A DNA stretch of 21,774 nucleotides from Actinocrinis sp035946395 (lineage in GTDB: Bacteria > Actinomycetota > Actinomycetes > Streptomycetales > Catenulisporaceae): NCBI RefSeq assembly GCF_035946395.1, contig NZ_DASYZI010000268.1, positions 1-21,774 of the forward strand, in the 5' to 3' direction. Below are positions 1 to 7,571 of the stretch, in pieces. The notes beneath the pieces are model-generated. The model searched no databases. It worked only from the letters and a program-made list of their open reading frames with translations, and was not told where the DNA came from. The position numbers were made by a program, and so were the translations under genes. The first letter of the stretch is position 1, and every line of letters starts with the position of its first letter.

Positions 1-3000
1 GTCGCCCTCGCGCACGCGCTGCCAGGCCCGGCGGTAGAGCTGCCCGGCGGGTTCGACGGGCACCAGCGCGCCGAGTACCGGTCGGCCGTCGCTGGACAGC
101 GGGCCGAAGAACGGCGCCTTCCACTGCTCGACCGGGAGGTACGGCGCCTTGAGCGCGGTCCAGCCGCCGGGCAGGAACAGCGAGCGTCCGGCGCGCGGCC
201 GTGTGGCCTCCACCACCAGGTCCGTCGCGGCGAGTTCGGTGCGCGCCGCCGCCAGCCGCGCGGGCTTCCAGCCGGTCCACCGGGCCACGTTGCGGTCGGT
301 CGGGTCCGGCATCGCCAGCAGCATCAGGTACAGCGCGGCGGTGTCCGCGCCGAGACCGTGCTCGTGCGCCACCTCGGCGACCACATCAGGGACCGAACGC
401 GTCGGGTCCTGCGGCGACCAGGTACCACTCTTGTCCCGATCTCCGGCGACCGGGTCGCCAGGGTCGGCGAGCAGCGCGGCGAATCGGGGGTCGCGGACGA
501 GCGTGAGTGCGGCCTCGAACTTGAAGGGCGTGGGCGTGTCGCCGCGCAGGACGGGCAGGTAAGGGTCGTGCCCCGCCGCGTCCAGCATCGCCACGCGAAC
601 TGCGGGCATCGGTTGCTGGTCGTGGGTCGCCATGATGACGGCGCCGTAGCGTTCGTAGTTCTCGCCGACCTCGGTCGGTGCTCCCGCGGCCTCGCGGAAT
701 CCGGGCAGATATACGTACCGGTCGAGGCTGAGCATCAGCTCGGGGTTCGCCAAGCGGGCGTTCATCGCGTCGAACGCCGCGGGCAGCGCCGCGCGGGTCG
801 GGTCGCCAGCCGGGAGCCGGTGCGCGAGCCAGGCCAGCAGCGCCGTGCCGCCGACGAGCGTCTCGGTGGTGAAGCCGACCGCATCCTTGACGGCCGGCCC
901 GACCCGATCGCCGTTCACCGCCCACTTCAGGTCGCGGCTCAGCTCGGGCGAGGCGTGCGGGTCGAGCAGCGCGGGCAGCGCCTGCGGCGGCGACCAACTC
1001 GTCCGGACCGCACTAGCCGCCTCGGCGAGCAGCGCCTCGGGAACCGCGACGCGTCTGCCGACCCTGCGATTCCACACTTCTGCCGCAGCCGCCGCGTCCG
1101 GACCGTCGGTCCACAGCCGTGCGGGGTCGGCGGGCAGCAGCGCGGTGACGACGGCGCGGCGCGTCTCGGCGTCGATCCGGCACAGCTGGTCCCGGGCGAC
1201 GTTGATCTCAGCGGCCTTCGATCCGAGCAAGGTTCGGGCCTCAGCTGTCAGGGTATTGCGGTCGTTCGGCTCGATGCCCGGCAGGCCGGCCATGATCAGG
1301 CGCGCCTCGGTCGGGGTGGTTCCGGTCAGCCGGGCGAACTCCTCGGCCGCCGCCGGGAACCACGGTGCCGGGCCGCGCTGCGCCAGTTCGGTGCGGAACG
1401 CGGTGAGCCAACCGGACTCGCGCTGCTCGCCGATCGCGTGCATGCTGCGCAGGGTGTACGGCGCAGGCACCGCGTGGCGGCCGGCCGGATCATAGTGCAG
1501 AGCGGTGAAGTCGACGCCGTTGTCGCTCCAATCCGCGTGGAGAGCTGCGAGCAGGCCACCGCCGGCCGTCGGGAGCAGGCCGTGCATGGGACCGGAACGC
1601 CGACCGCCGTTCGGCTTGTTGACCAGGCGGTTCGGCAGGAAGACGGTGACCCGGCGCCAAGGGCTGTGCTCCGCCGGGGCGGCGAGTCCGGCCTCGTCGA
1701 ACACCCGCAGCACCTCGCGCAGCGCGTCGCCGACCTCTGATTCGGTGATCGGTGACGCGGCCCGCATCGCCAGCGCGCCGCAGCCGTCGAGCAGTGCGTG
1801 CCACCAACCGACCGTGGGCCAGGGCAGCGGCGTGCCGTCCAGGTGAAGCTGGATCCTCGCGGCCGGGCCGGACGTCTCGCGCAGCGCCTCGCCGATCAGC
1901 CGCAGCTGACGGAAGACGCCGTCTCCGTCCTTGCCCTTGCCGTGGCTCCAGTGCAGCCGGGACGCGCCGAGGCTGCGCAGCGGCTCGGTTAGGATGCTGT
2001 CATCCGGGCCGACGGGACCGGTGTCCTGGCGGCTGCCCGCGAGCGCGTCGTCGAGCCGCCCGGCCACTTGGTCGAGCGTCATCTGCTGTTCGGCGGCGTA
2101 ACGCACGACGCCGGTGATCCCGGCCAGCAGGTTGCGGTCGGTGACCTGCGGGAGCAGTTCGCTGACAAGGTCCGGCAGCCGGTCGTGAGCCTGCTTGGCG
2201 CCCAACTGCTCGGCACCGACCTTGAGCAGCAGGGCGACCTGGGCGTCGTCGATCTGGCGCAGCACCGCCGAGCCCTGCGGATCGCGCGGCCGCATGCAGT
2301 GCCAGAAGGAGGTCGGCGGCAGGAGCAGGGTTCCGCGGCACATTTCTCCCGGCTCGCGGTCGGTCCTTACCTGCGCCGTGGTGACGCCGTCCGCGTCGAT
2401 GACGGCCAGTTCGTAGTAGCCGCGCACGAGTGCGGCCGGACGGCTGACGTCGGCGCCGGGCAGCGCCAGGGCGCGCACCGGGCGCTGGGATCCCTTGGGC
2501 ACGGTGACTTCGAAACCTGCCACGTCCCGCCCGCGTATCGAGCCGTCGGGCAGATTGAGGATGCACCAGCCGGACAGTGCGTCGCCGAGCGGCCGCAGCG
2601 TGCCGGCCTCGAACGTGCTGCCGGAAGGCGCGTCGCGCAGCGTGTCGTTGAAGAAGGCCGGATTGCTCCGGCGGCCGCGTTGACCGGTTGCGGGGTCGTA
2701 TTCGAACCAGCCGTGGTGGTTGCCGCCGTCCGAGTCGTCCGAGCCCCACACCCAGTATGAGGTGCCGTCGCCGAGGACTGATCCTTCCTGCGGGATCACG
2801 GTGTCGCCGCGGTGCAGCACGCCGCCGCCGACCGCGCGGCCCCCGCCGGGCAGCGGCAGGGTGGAGTTGAGGCTGTGATACCAGCTGATCCGAGTGCCGC
2901 GGGTGGACTGGGCCTCGATCGTCTGGATGCGATCCGCGGAGCCGTGCCAGTACCCGCGCAGCTCGTTGTTCCCCGCGGAGCGTGAGTGCCAGTAGACGAG

Positions 3001-4890
3001 CAGTTCGCCGTCCACGTAGTGGAAGCCCGGGTCGCTGTACCGGTCCCGGTCGGGAATGCGCAGGTCGTGCGTGAGCACGGTGCCCTCGGAGCCGATCACC
3101 CGCACCTGCGTCGGACCCGCGACGATCAGGTGGGGCCAGGCGTCTGCGATGACCAGGTCGTCAATGTCCTTACGCGCGATCAGTTCGGCCACCGCCTGGT
3201 CCCACGCCGGCCAGCTCAGTTCGTCGAACAACCCGGTGCGCAGGGTGCGGGACAGGACGGGCGCGAGGTCGGTCGCCGCGGCGCCGCGCACCTCCTGCTC
3301 GGCCAGGGCGAGCGCCTCGCCGGGCAGCCACGACAGCCGCTCGATCGCGTTCGGCAGCTGCGGGAGCCCGACCGCGCCGAAGCGTCGCGCGATCGCGCGC
3401 ACCCACTCGGACAGCAGCGACCGGCCGCCGGCCGTCGATGCCAGGACGCTGATGGCGCGTCGGCCGTCGTCGTCATTGCTGAACCGGTCGGCGCCGCGGT
3501 CGAAGGCGCGCCGGAAGCGCGTGTCGGCGGCGAGCGCGGTCAGGTCGCGCTGCCCCTCGCCCTCGGACCAGCGCTCCAGGTTCAGCGTCTCGTTGTTGCC
3601 GGGGTCGGCGACCGGCAGGCCGAGGGAGAGCAGCAGGTCCAGCAGGTCGACGTCATCGGGTACTGCGAGCGGGGTCACGCCGGGGGCGGACAGCTCGGCG
3701 AGCAACCGGTCCGCGCAGTGCTCGACCAGCTGATACAGCTGCGGCAGGCGGCGGGGGTTGCGCCACCAGCCCACGGCCTCGCGCATCCGCTGGAAGCGGC
3801 GCAGCCATCCGGCGGTGCCGTCGGACGGACGCAGCTGCGAGGCGGCCGACGGGTCGTGCAGCGCGTCGGCGGCCCCTGATTCGATCAGCACGTCGAGCCA
3901 GAGCCCTGCCATCTCGGCGTCGCCGCCGGTAGGCATGGCGTCGAGCAGCGTGCGCCGTGCCGTCGGCTCCCGCCGGGCCAGCGCGATCAGTCCCGCCCGG
4001 TGCGCCTTCCACCAGCCGACGGCCGCGCGCAGGGTGGCGGGCAAGGCGAGCAGCTCGACCAGGAAGTCCTGCTCGACCGAGTCGGCGTTCGCGCCCGCGG
4101 CCTTGGCCAGCTTGCGCAGCTCGGTGGTCATCTGCGCGGAAGGCGGCAGCCCGCCCGCGGTGCGCCGGACGCACAGCCGGGTGAAGCGGGTCAGCGCCTC
4201 CTGCCCGGGGAGCCGTGCCGTCAGCTCCTTGCCATATCCCGCGAGCACCTTCACCGGCAGCGCGCCGGCGAGGGCGAATTCGAGGAAGACCGCGTCGAGC
4301 CGTTCCTCGTCGACGCGCAGACCGTGTTCGGCCTCTGCCGCGCGCGCCTTGCCGAACATCTGCGCGGCGTACACCGGGTTCTCGACCGACAGGAAGACCC
4401 GGCCGGCCTGCTCGTAATACGTGGGCAGGAAGTGCGGGACGGCGCCGGCCAGCCGTCCGGCCAGCTCCAGATAGGCGTCCAGGGCGGCCTTGGGCTTGGT
4501 CTTCGCCTGCCGCGCGGCCCGCTCAAGTTCCGGGATTACGCCGAGTGCGTGGTGTCCGTCCTCCGGATGGTGCACGAGCACCCATTCGGGGAAACCGAGA
4601 GCCTGGCGCATGCCGAGGCCGACGACGGCCGGTTCGGCCGCGGGCGCCAGCCCGAGGAACCCGGCCGCGGCGTCCTCGGCGACGCCCAGCTCGGCGGGCA
4701 CCAGCCGGACCACGACCCGGTCCGCGAGCCCAGGATGCTGATACGCGCGGGCGGTCAGCGGCACCGCGCGCTCGCCCGCGTCCGCGGTGTCCGGCGGCAG
4801 GATCGCCCCGGCGGCCAGGAGTTCGGCCGCAGTCGCCCCCACAGTCTCAGTCGCCCCCGCCGTCTGAGCCATCGTCTCGACACTGGTCAT
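1..4890 (-). CDS. Giant uncharacterised protein in DUF4132 operon (3' end outside window)
   Basis: The frame is open from ATG (4890-4888) to the left edge, giving 1,630 residues with no stop; the C-terminus lies outside the window. The ATG shares four bases (ATGA) with the stop of the DUF4132-like gene before it, so the two are probably translationally coupled. No signal peptide or membrane segment is visible, so it is probably cytoplasmic. Residues about 1-560 are helix-rich and Leu/Ala/Arg-rich, with GWW motifs (VGWWKAHRAG, VGWWRNPRRL). Residues about 580-870 are rich in Trp, Gly, Tyr and beta-type segments (VYWHSRSAGNNELRGYWHG, SYWVWGSDDSDGGNHHGW), like propeller blades. The remainder is helical again, with motifs such as FLPNRLVNKPNGG and ESGWLTAFRTELAQRG. 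I recognise no catalytic motif or named domain. Its link to DUF4132 and possibly MoxR/VWA genes is inferred from position. Confidence 0.85.
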   Translation of the reverse strand, partial: MTSVETMAQTAGATETVGATAAELLAAGAILPPDTADAGERAVPLTARAYQHPGLADRVVVRLVPAELGVAEDAAAGFLGLAPAAEPAVVGLGMRQALGFPEWVLVHHPEDGHHALGVIPELERAARQAKTKPKAALDAYLELAGRLAGAVPHFLPTYYEQAGRVFLSVENPVYAAQMFGKARAAEAEHGLRVDEERLDAVFLEFALAGALPVKVLAGYGKELTARLPGQEALTRFTRLCVRRTAGGLPPSAQMTTELRKLAKAAGANADSVEQDFLVELLALPATLRAAVGWWKAHRAGLIALARREPTARRTLLDAMPTGGDAEMAGLWLDVLIESGAADALHDPSAASQLRPSDGTAGWLRRFQRMREAVGWWRNPRRLPQLYQLVEHCADRLLAELSAPGVTPLAVPDDVDLLDLLLSLGLPVADPGNNETLNLERWSEGEGQRDLTALAADTRFRRAFDRGADRFSNDDDGRRAISVLASTAGGRSLLSEWVRAIARRFGAVGLPQLPNAIERLSWLPGEALALAEQEVRGAAATDLAPVLSRTLRTGLFDELSWPAWDQAVAELIARKDIDDLVIADAWPHLIVAGPTQVRVIGSEGTVLTHDLRIPDRDRYSDPGFHYVDGELLVYWHSRSAGNNELRGYWHGSADRIQTIEAQSTRGTRISWYHSLNSTLPLPGGGRAVGGGVLHRGDTVIPQEGSVLGDGTSYWVWGSDDSDGGNHHGWFEYDPATGQRGRRSNPAFFNDTLRDAPSGSTFEAGTLRPLGDALSGWCILNLPDGSIRGRDVAGFEVTVPKGSQRPVRALALPGADVSRPAALVRGYYELAVIDADGVTTAQVRTDREPGEMCRGTLLLPPTSFWHCMRPRDPQGSAVLRQIDDAQVALLLKVGAEQLGAKQAHDRLPDLVSELLPQVTDRNLLAGITGVVRYAAEQQMTLDQVAGRLDDALAGSRQDTGPVGPDDSILTEPLRSLGASRLHWSHGKGKDGDGVFRQLRLIGEALRETSGPAARIQLHLDGTPLPWPTVGWWHALLDGCGALAMRAASPITESEVGDALREVLRVFDEAGLAAPAEHSPWRRVTVFLPNRLVNKPNGGRRSGPMHGLLPTAGGGLLAALHADWSDNGVDFTALHYDPAGRHAVPAPYTLRSMHAIGEQRESGWLTAFRTELAQRGPAPWFPAAAEEFARLTGTTPTEARLIMAGLPGIEPNDRNTLTAEARTLLGSKAAEINVARDQLCRIDAETRRAVVTALLPADPARLWTDGPDAAAAAEVWNRRVGRRVAVPEALLAEAASAVRTSWSPPQALPALLDPHASPELSRDLKWAVNGDRVGPAVKDAVGFTTETLVGGTALLAWLAHRLPAGDPTRAALPAAFDAMNARLANPELMLSLDRYVYLPGFREAAGAPTEVGENYERYGAVIMATHDQQPMPAVRVAMLDAAGHDPYLPVLRGDTPTPFKFEAALTLVRDPRFAALLADPGDPVAGDRDKSGTWSPQDPTRSVPDVVAEVAHEHGLGADTAALYLMLLAMPDPTDRNVARWTGWKPARLAAARTELAATDLVVEATRPRAGRSLFLPGGWTALKAPYLPVEQWKAPFFGPLSSDGRPVLGALVPVEPAGQLYRRAWQRVREGD

Positions 4891-5759
4891 GCCTTCGCCC
4901 CCTCTTCGATCACGCGTCCGGCGTACAGCGCCGCCGCCATCCGCATCCCCTCCGACCACGCCACCGGGCCGACCTCGCGCAGCCGCATGCCGCGGCCCTC
5001 CGGTCCGCTCCAGCTCAGGCCGCCGGTCTCGGTGTCGCCGTCCCAGTACGGTTCGCCGATCCAGATCGACGCCTCCACCGTCCGTCCGCCGTCGCGCACC
5101 TTGCAGGTCGCGTAGCCGCCGGAGACGCGGTAGCCGAGCGAGGTGGCGCGGGCCGCGAGGCCGAAGCGGCTGGCGTACTTCCCGCCCGCGAACTGCCTGA
5201 CCTCGGTCGCGTCCGCGCCCAGCTCGCCGTCCGCCGGCTTCGTCCAGGTCGCCCGGTGGATCTGCTCGACCCGCTGGACGACACCGAGTTCGGCCGCGAA
5301 CTCGCGCAGCTCGTCCAGATCGGGAAGCTGTACCGGGTGCGGCAGGGTGACCGTCGCGGGGCGCAGCCGGACCGTCTCGCCGTCCAGGTCCACCACCCGC
5401 AGCTCGCCCGAGTCAGAGGCGTCGCGCAGGAAGCCGGCGCGATCCGGATCGTCGCCGACCACCACCAGATCGCGCAGCGCGACCCGCCACGCCTCGTCCG
5501 CCCACACCCGGGCGAGCAGCCCGGTGGGCACCGGAAGCGAGGAGACCATCCAGGCGTCCACCTGCGCGAGGCAGCCGGCCGCGTGCCGGTCGAGCCACTC
5601 GGCCAGCTTTCGCAGCCGCTCGATCTCAGGATGCTCCTTCAGCGCCTTCGGCAGCGTCTTGAGCTGCCGTCCCGCCGCCCGGCCGCCGGTGGCCCGCGCG
5701 GCCACCCGCCCGTCCACCAGCGCGACCTCGTACCCCTCGCCCGCGGGCAACCAACCCAT
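4887..5759 (-). CDS. DUF4132 (MolR/YehI-like) domain protein
   Basis: This 290-aa protein has no signal peptide or membrane segment. Residues about 86-275 follow the DUF4132 pattern: WADEAWRVALRDLVVVG, VVDLDGETVRLRPATVTLPH, LREFAAELGVVQRVEQIHR, an FAGGKY box and GYRVSGGYATCKV, ending in VAWSEGMRMAAALY. DUF4132 is known from the C-terminus of E. coli MolR and YehI, which exceed 1,000 residues, so this is a short form carrying little besides the domain. Its biochemical role is unknown. In E. coli yehI lies near genes for a MoxR-type AAA ATPase, a VWA protein and a SWIM protein. The ATG at 5759 is supported by GGGAG nine bases upstream. The stop overlaps the next gene's start as ATGA. Family call from remembered motifs; moderately sure. 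Confidence 0.8.
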   Translation of the reverse strand: MGWLPAGEGYEVALVDGRVAARATGGRAAGRQLKTLPKALKEHPEIERLRKLAEWLDRHAAGCLAQVDAWMVSSLPVPTGLLARVWADEAWRVALRDLVVVGDDPDRAGFLRDASDSGELRVVDLDGETVRLRPATVTLPHPVQLPDLDELREFAAELGVVQRVEQIHRATWTKPADGELGADATEVRQFAGGKYASRFGLAARATSLGYRVSGGYATCKVRDGGRTVEASIWIGEPYWDGDTETGGLSWSGPEGRGMRLREVGPVAWSEGMRMAAALYAGRVIEEGAKA

Positions 5760-5870
5760 CGGCTCCGACTCCCATCCATCGAGTGCTGGCGGGAACGCTA
5801 GCGAGCCTCACCGACAAGGGCGGCACGGGGGTCAGATCACGAATACGGTGGGCGCGGATGACCTGCGGTG

Positions 5871-6317
5871 CTACTGCACGACGATCGTGACGCGCCAGAC
5901 GGTGCCGTTCGGCAGAGTGCTGCTCAGTGTCGTGACGCCGTGGTGCACGGCCTTGAAGACGCCCGCGGTCACATCGACCGGCGGGGTGAGCACGCCCGCA
6001 CTGCCGTATCCGACCACTGACGTGTCGGCCGTGCTGATCCGGCTCCAGCGGGTGGCCGGCGCACTGCCGCCCGGCGCGGTGAGGAACACGTCGAGCAGCC
6101 GGCCGGCGGCCAGGCAGTATGCGCCCGAGTCGGTTTCGGACAGGCTGCCGGCCGTGTGCGGCAGTACGGGGGCTTCGGGCGCGTGGCAGGCGGGCAGGCC
6201 GCTCGGCGGGTCCGACACCGCGGTGTGGCGGGCCGAGCCGCATCCGCCGGCGAGGGCCAGCGCCGCGAGGGTCAGCGTGGCGGTTGCGGTGACGGCGAGG
6301 CGGCTGCGCGTTGACAT
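5871..6317 (-). CDS. Small secreted lipoprotein with Ig-like (chagasin-like?) domain
   Basis: This 148-aa protein begins with a lipoprotein signal: a basic N-end (MSTRSR), a hydrophobic stretch and LAGGC with Cys26 as the likely lipidated residue. It should sit on the outer face of the membrane. The mature part runs L-DVFLTAP, a WSRISTADTSVVGY segment, GVFKAVHHGVTTLSS and a final WRVTIVV strand. That order (strand, Trp, asp-x-ser-val-val, then a gly-x-thr-leu turn and a terminal strand) resembles bacterial Ig-like domains, including chagasin-type protease inhibitors (I42). The exact inhibitor loop residues are not clear, so the function stays open. Two Cys in the mature part may form a disulfide. 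GGAGAG lies 7 nt before the ATG. The upstream minus-strand neighbour is the HE-x-x-E secreted protein, 88 bp away across a hairpin. Confidence 0.8.
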   Translation of the reverse strand: MSTRSRLAVTATATLTLAALALAGGCGSARHTAVSDPPSGLPACHAPEAPVLPHTAGSLSETDSGAYCLAAGRLLDVFLTAPGGSAPATRWSRISTADTSVVGYGSAGVLTPPVDVTAGVFKAVHHGVTTLSSTLPNGTVWRVTIVVQ

Positions 6318-6358
6318 CAGGGCTCTCTCCGGCTCGTGTGAGGGTGCTGAGTTCAGCG

Positions 6359-6400
6359 GCGCGCCGCCGCCGGACCCGGCCGGACCCGGCGGCGGCGCGC
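6359..6400 (-). terminator. 15-bp perfect GC hairpin after the secreted-protein gene
   Basis: Bases 6359-6373 pair perfectly with 6386-6400 (15 bp, all G-C) around a 12-nt loop. The hairpin starts 5 nt past the stop codon of the secreted-protein gene (6406) and lies 42 nt before the lipoprotein start (6317). No U-tract follows, which is common for actinobacterial terminators. It could end the upstream transcript or act as a partial terminator or 3' stabiliser between two cotranscribed genes. Confidence 0.75.
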
Positions 6401-6405
6401 GTGGG

Positions 6406-7386
6406 TCAGTGCTGGTTCGTCGCGCTGGAGTAGAAGGTGACGCAGTTTCCGGCGCCGTTGTTGAAGTTGTTGCTGAACTCGGACTGCACGGCGAAGTTCG
6501 CGCCGTTCATGGTGATGACCGCGCTGGCGCCCTGGCCGCTGGAGATCCAGGCGCACTTGTCGCCGGTCTCGTAGCCCGCGGCGTCGAGCCAGCCGCTTCC
6601 CGCCTGCGGGTCGGTGAGCGTCTCGGCGTACTCGTGCCCGCCGACGATGGTGACGCCCTCGGTGGTGCCGCTGATCCCGCCGCTGGCCGGGATGAAGTTG
6701 GAGCCGCAGGCGGCGCCGGCGTCGGTGACGTACGGCATGTTGGTCCACGGCACGTCGCCGCCGGTCGAGGCGGTGGTCAGGTCGTGGTACGCGCAGTACT
6801 GGGTCTTGAATCCGCTGGGCACCACGCCGTGCGGCGAGTCGACGATGATCTGGACGTTGTCGCCGGACACTGCGAAGTGCGAGGCGCCGCGGCGGGCCTC
6901 GGCGGCCAACTGCGTGGCGCTCGGCTTGTTCGGCGCGGCGGAGGCGCTGTCCAGCCAGGTCCCGGCGACCGGGCTCGCCGACGGGTGGCCGACGTGGGTG
7001 CCCGAGGAGCCGCACTGCGTCGTGCCGATCGCCACGCCCTGGCAGTACTGGGTCTGCGACGTGAAGTAGGTGTCGCCGCTGCCGTAGGCGTGGTTGAAGA
7101 AGGACAGCTGGAGCGCGGCCTCGCCCGACGGGTCGTTCGTGATCGAGGAGCTGCCCCACTGGCTGCCCCAGTAGACGATGTACACGTGCGGCGTGGTCAC
7201 GACGGTGCCGCCGCCGTAGGACAGCAGCCCGCTGCCGCCGAACGCGGGGGAGGCGGCGTGGCCGTTCGCCGTCACCGTGGCGTGGTGGGCGGTGGCGGGC
7301 GCCGCCTGGGCCGGGGCCGCGAACGCGATCAGCGCGGCGGTCGAGGCGGCGACGGCGATGATACCTGTGGGTATGCGGTTGCGCAT
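6406..7386 (-). CDS. Secreted protein with HEYAE zincin-like motif, EXORDIUM-like
   Basis: 326 aa. I chose the ATG at 7386 because AGGAG lies 6-7 nt upstream and a clean Sec signal follows (MRNR, hydrophobic core, APAQA-AP, cleavage near residue 28); the reading frame stays open to 7860 without a better start. The mature part opens with GGTVVTTPHVYIVYWGSQWG, as in EXORDIUM/phosphate-induced proteins of plants and related bacterial exported proteins. Near residue 251 it has VGGHEYAETLTDP, followed by GWLDAAGYETGDKCAW and a Cys near the end. H251, E252, E255 and the following Asp/Glu residues resemble a zinc site, but this is not the standard HExxH, so peptidase activity is not established. Several Cys pairs suit an exported protein. 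A 185-bp AT-richer leader lies upstream. Family resemblance is from memory. Confidence 0.82.
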   Translation of the reverse strand: MRNRIPTGIIAVAASTAALIAFAAPAQAAPATAHHATVTANGHAASPAFGGSGLLSYGGGTVVTTPHVYIVYWGSQWGSSSITNDPSGEAALQLSFFNHAYGSGDTYFTSQTQYCQGVAIGTTQCGSSGTHVGHPSASPVAGTWLDSASAAPNKPSATQLAAEARRGASHFAVSGDNVQIIVDSPHGVVPSGFKTQYCAYHDLTTASTGGDVPWTNMPYVTDAGAACGSNFIPASGGISGTTEGVTIVGGHEYAETLTDPQAGSGWLDAAGYETGDKCAWISSGQGASAVITMNGANFAVQSEFSNNFNNGAGNCVTFYSSATNQH

Positions 7387-7571
7387 GAGACTCTCCTGTC
7401 GGAAGAGCACTGAGACGTGAGGTGGTGGCCTCGTCGTCATCAAAGAGGCCTGATATTTCAGGAGCAATGAGGCATTTGACAATATCTGTCCATTTATGCA
7501 CCAAGTTTTGGTAAAGACTCGGACCGGTGGCGCCGACTGCGAGTAAGGACCCGCGATCGCCGGACTCGGTG
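7387..7571 (-). promoter_or_regulatory. AT-rich leader/promoter region of the secreted-protein gene
   Basis: These 185 bases separate the NACHT gene stop from the secreted-protein start and are clearly richer in A/T (7433-7515) than their surroundings. On the minus strand a TTGTCA-like -35 lies in the 7470s with AT-rich sequence about 17 nt downstream, but no good -10 is obvious. A small inverted repeat ACCAA-gtt-TTGGT is at 7500-7512, and GGCCTC (7427-7432) can pair with GAGGCC (7445-7450) in the leader. I see no ORF here. The exact promoter position is uncertain. Confidence 0.45.

Noticed and set aside
358..1740. Long plus-strand frame of 460 codons opposite the giant gene
   Set aside because: High G+C gives long antisense frames. 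The product is Arg/Gly/Gln-rich with no family motifs, while the minus strand holds a continuous 1,630-residue frame.
4215..5801. Plus-strand frame of 528 codons across the DUF4132 gene
   Set aside because: Low-complexity Arg/Pro-rich product; it is the antisense shadow of two supported genes.
5143..7413. Plus-strand frame of 756 codons
   Set aside because: It crosses two genes with clear signal peptides and ribosome binding sites on the other strand, and its product is compositionally biased.
7510..7571. Terminator of the NACHT gene
   Set aside because: GACTCGG occurs twice, but as a direct repeat rather than an inverted one; I found no convincing stem.
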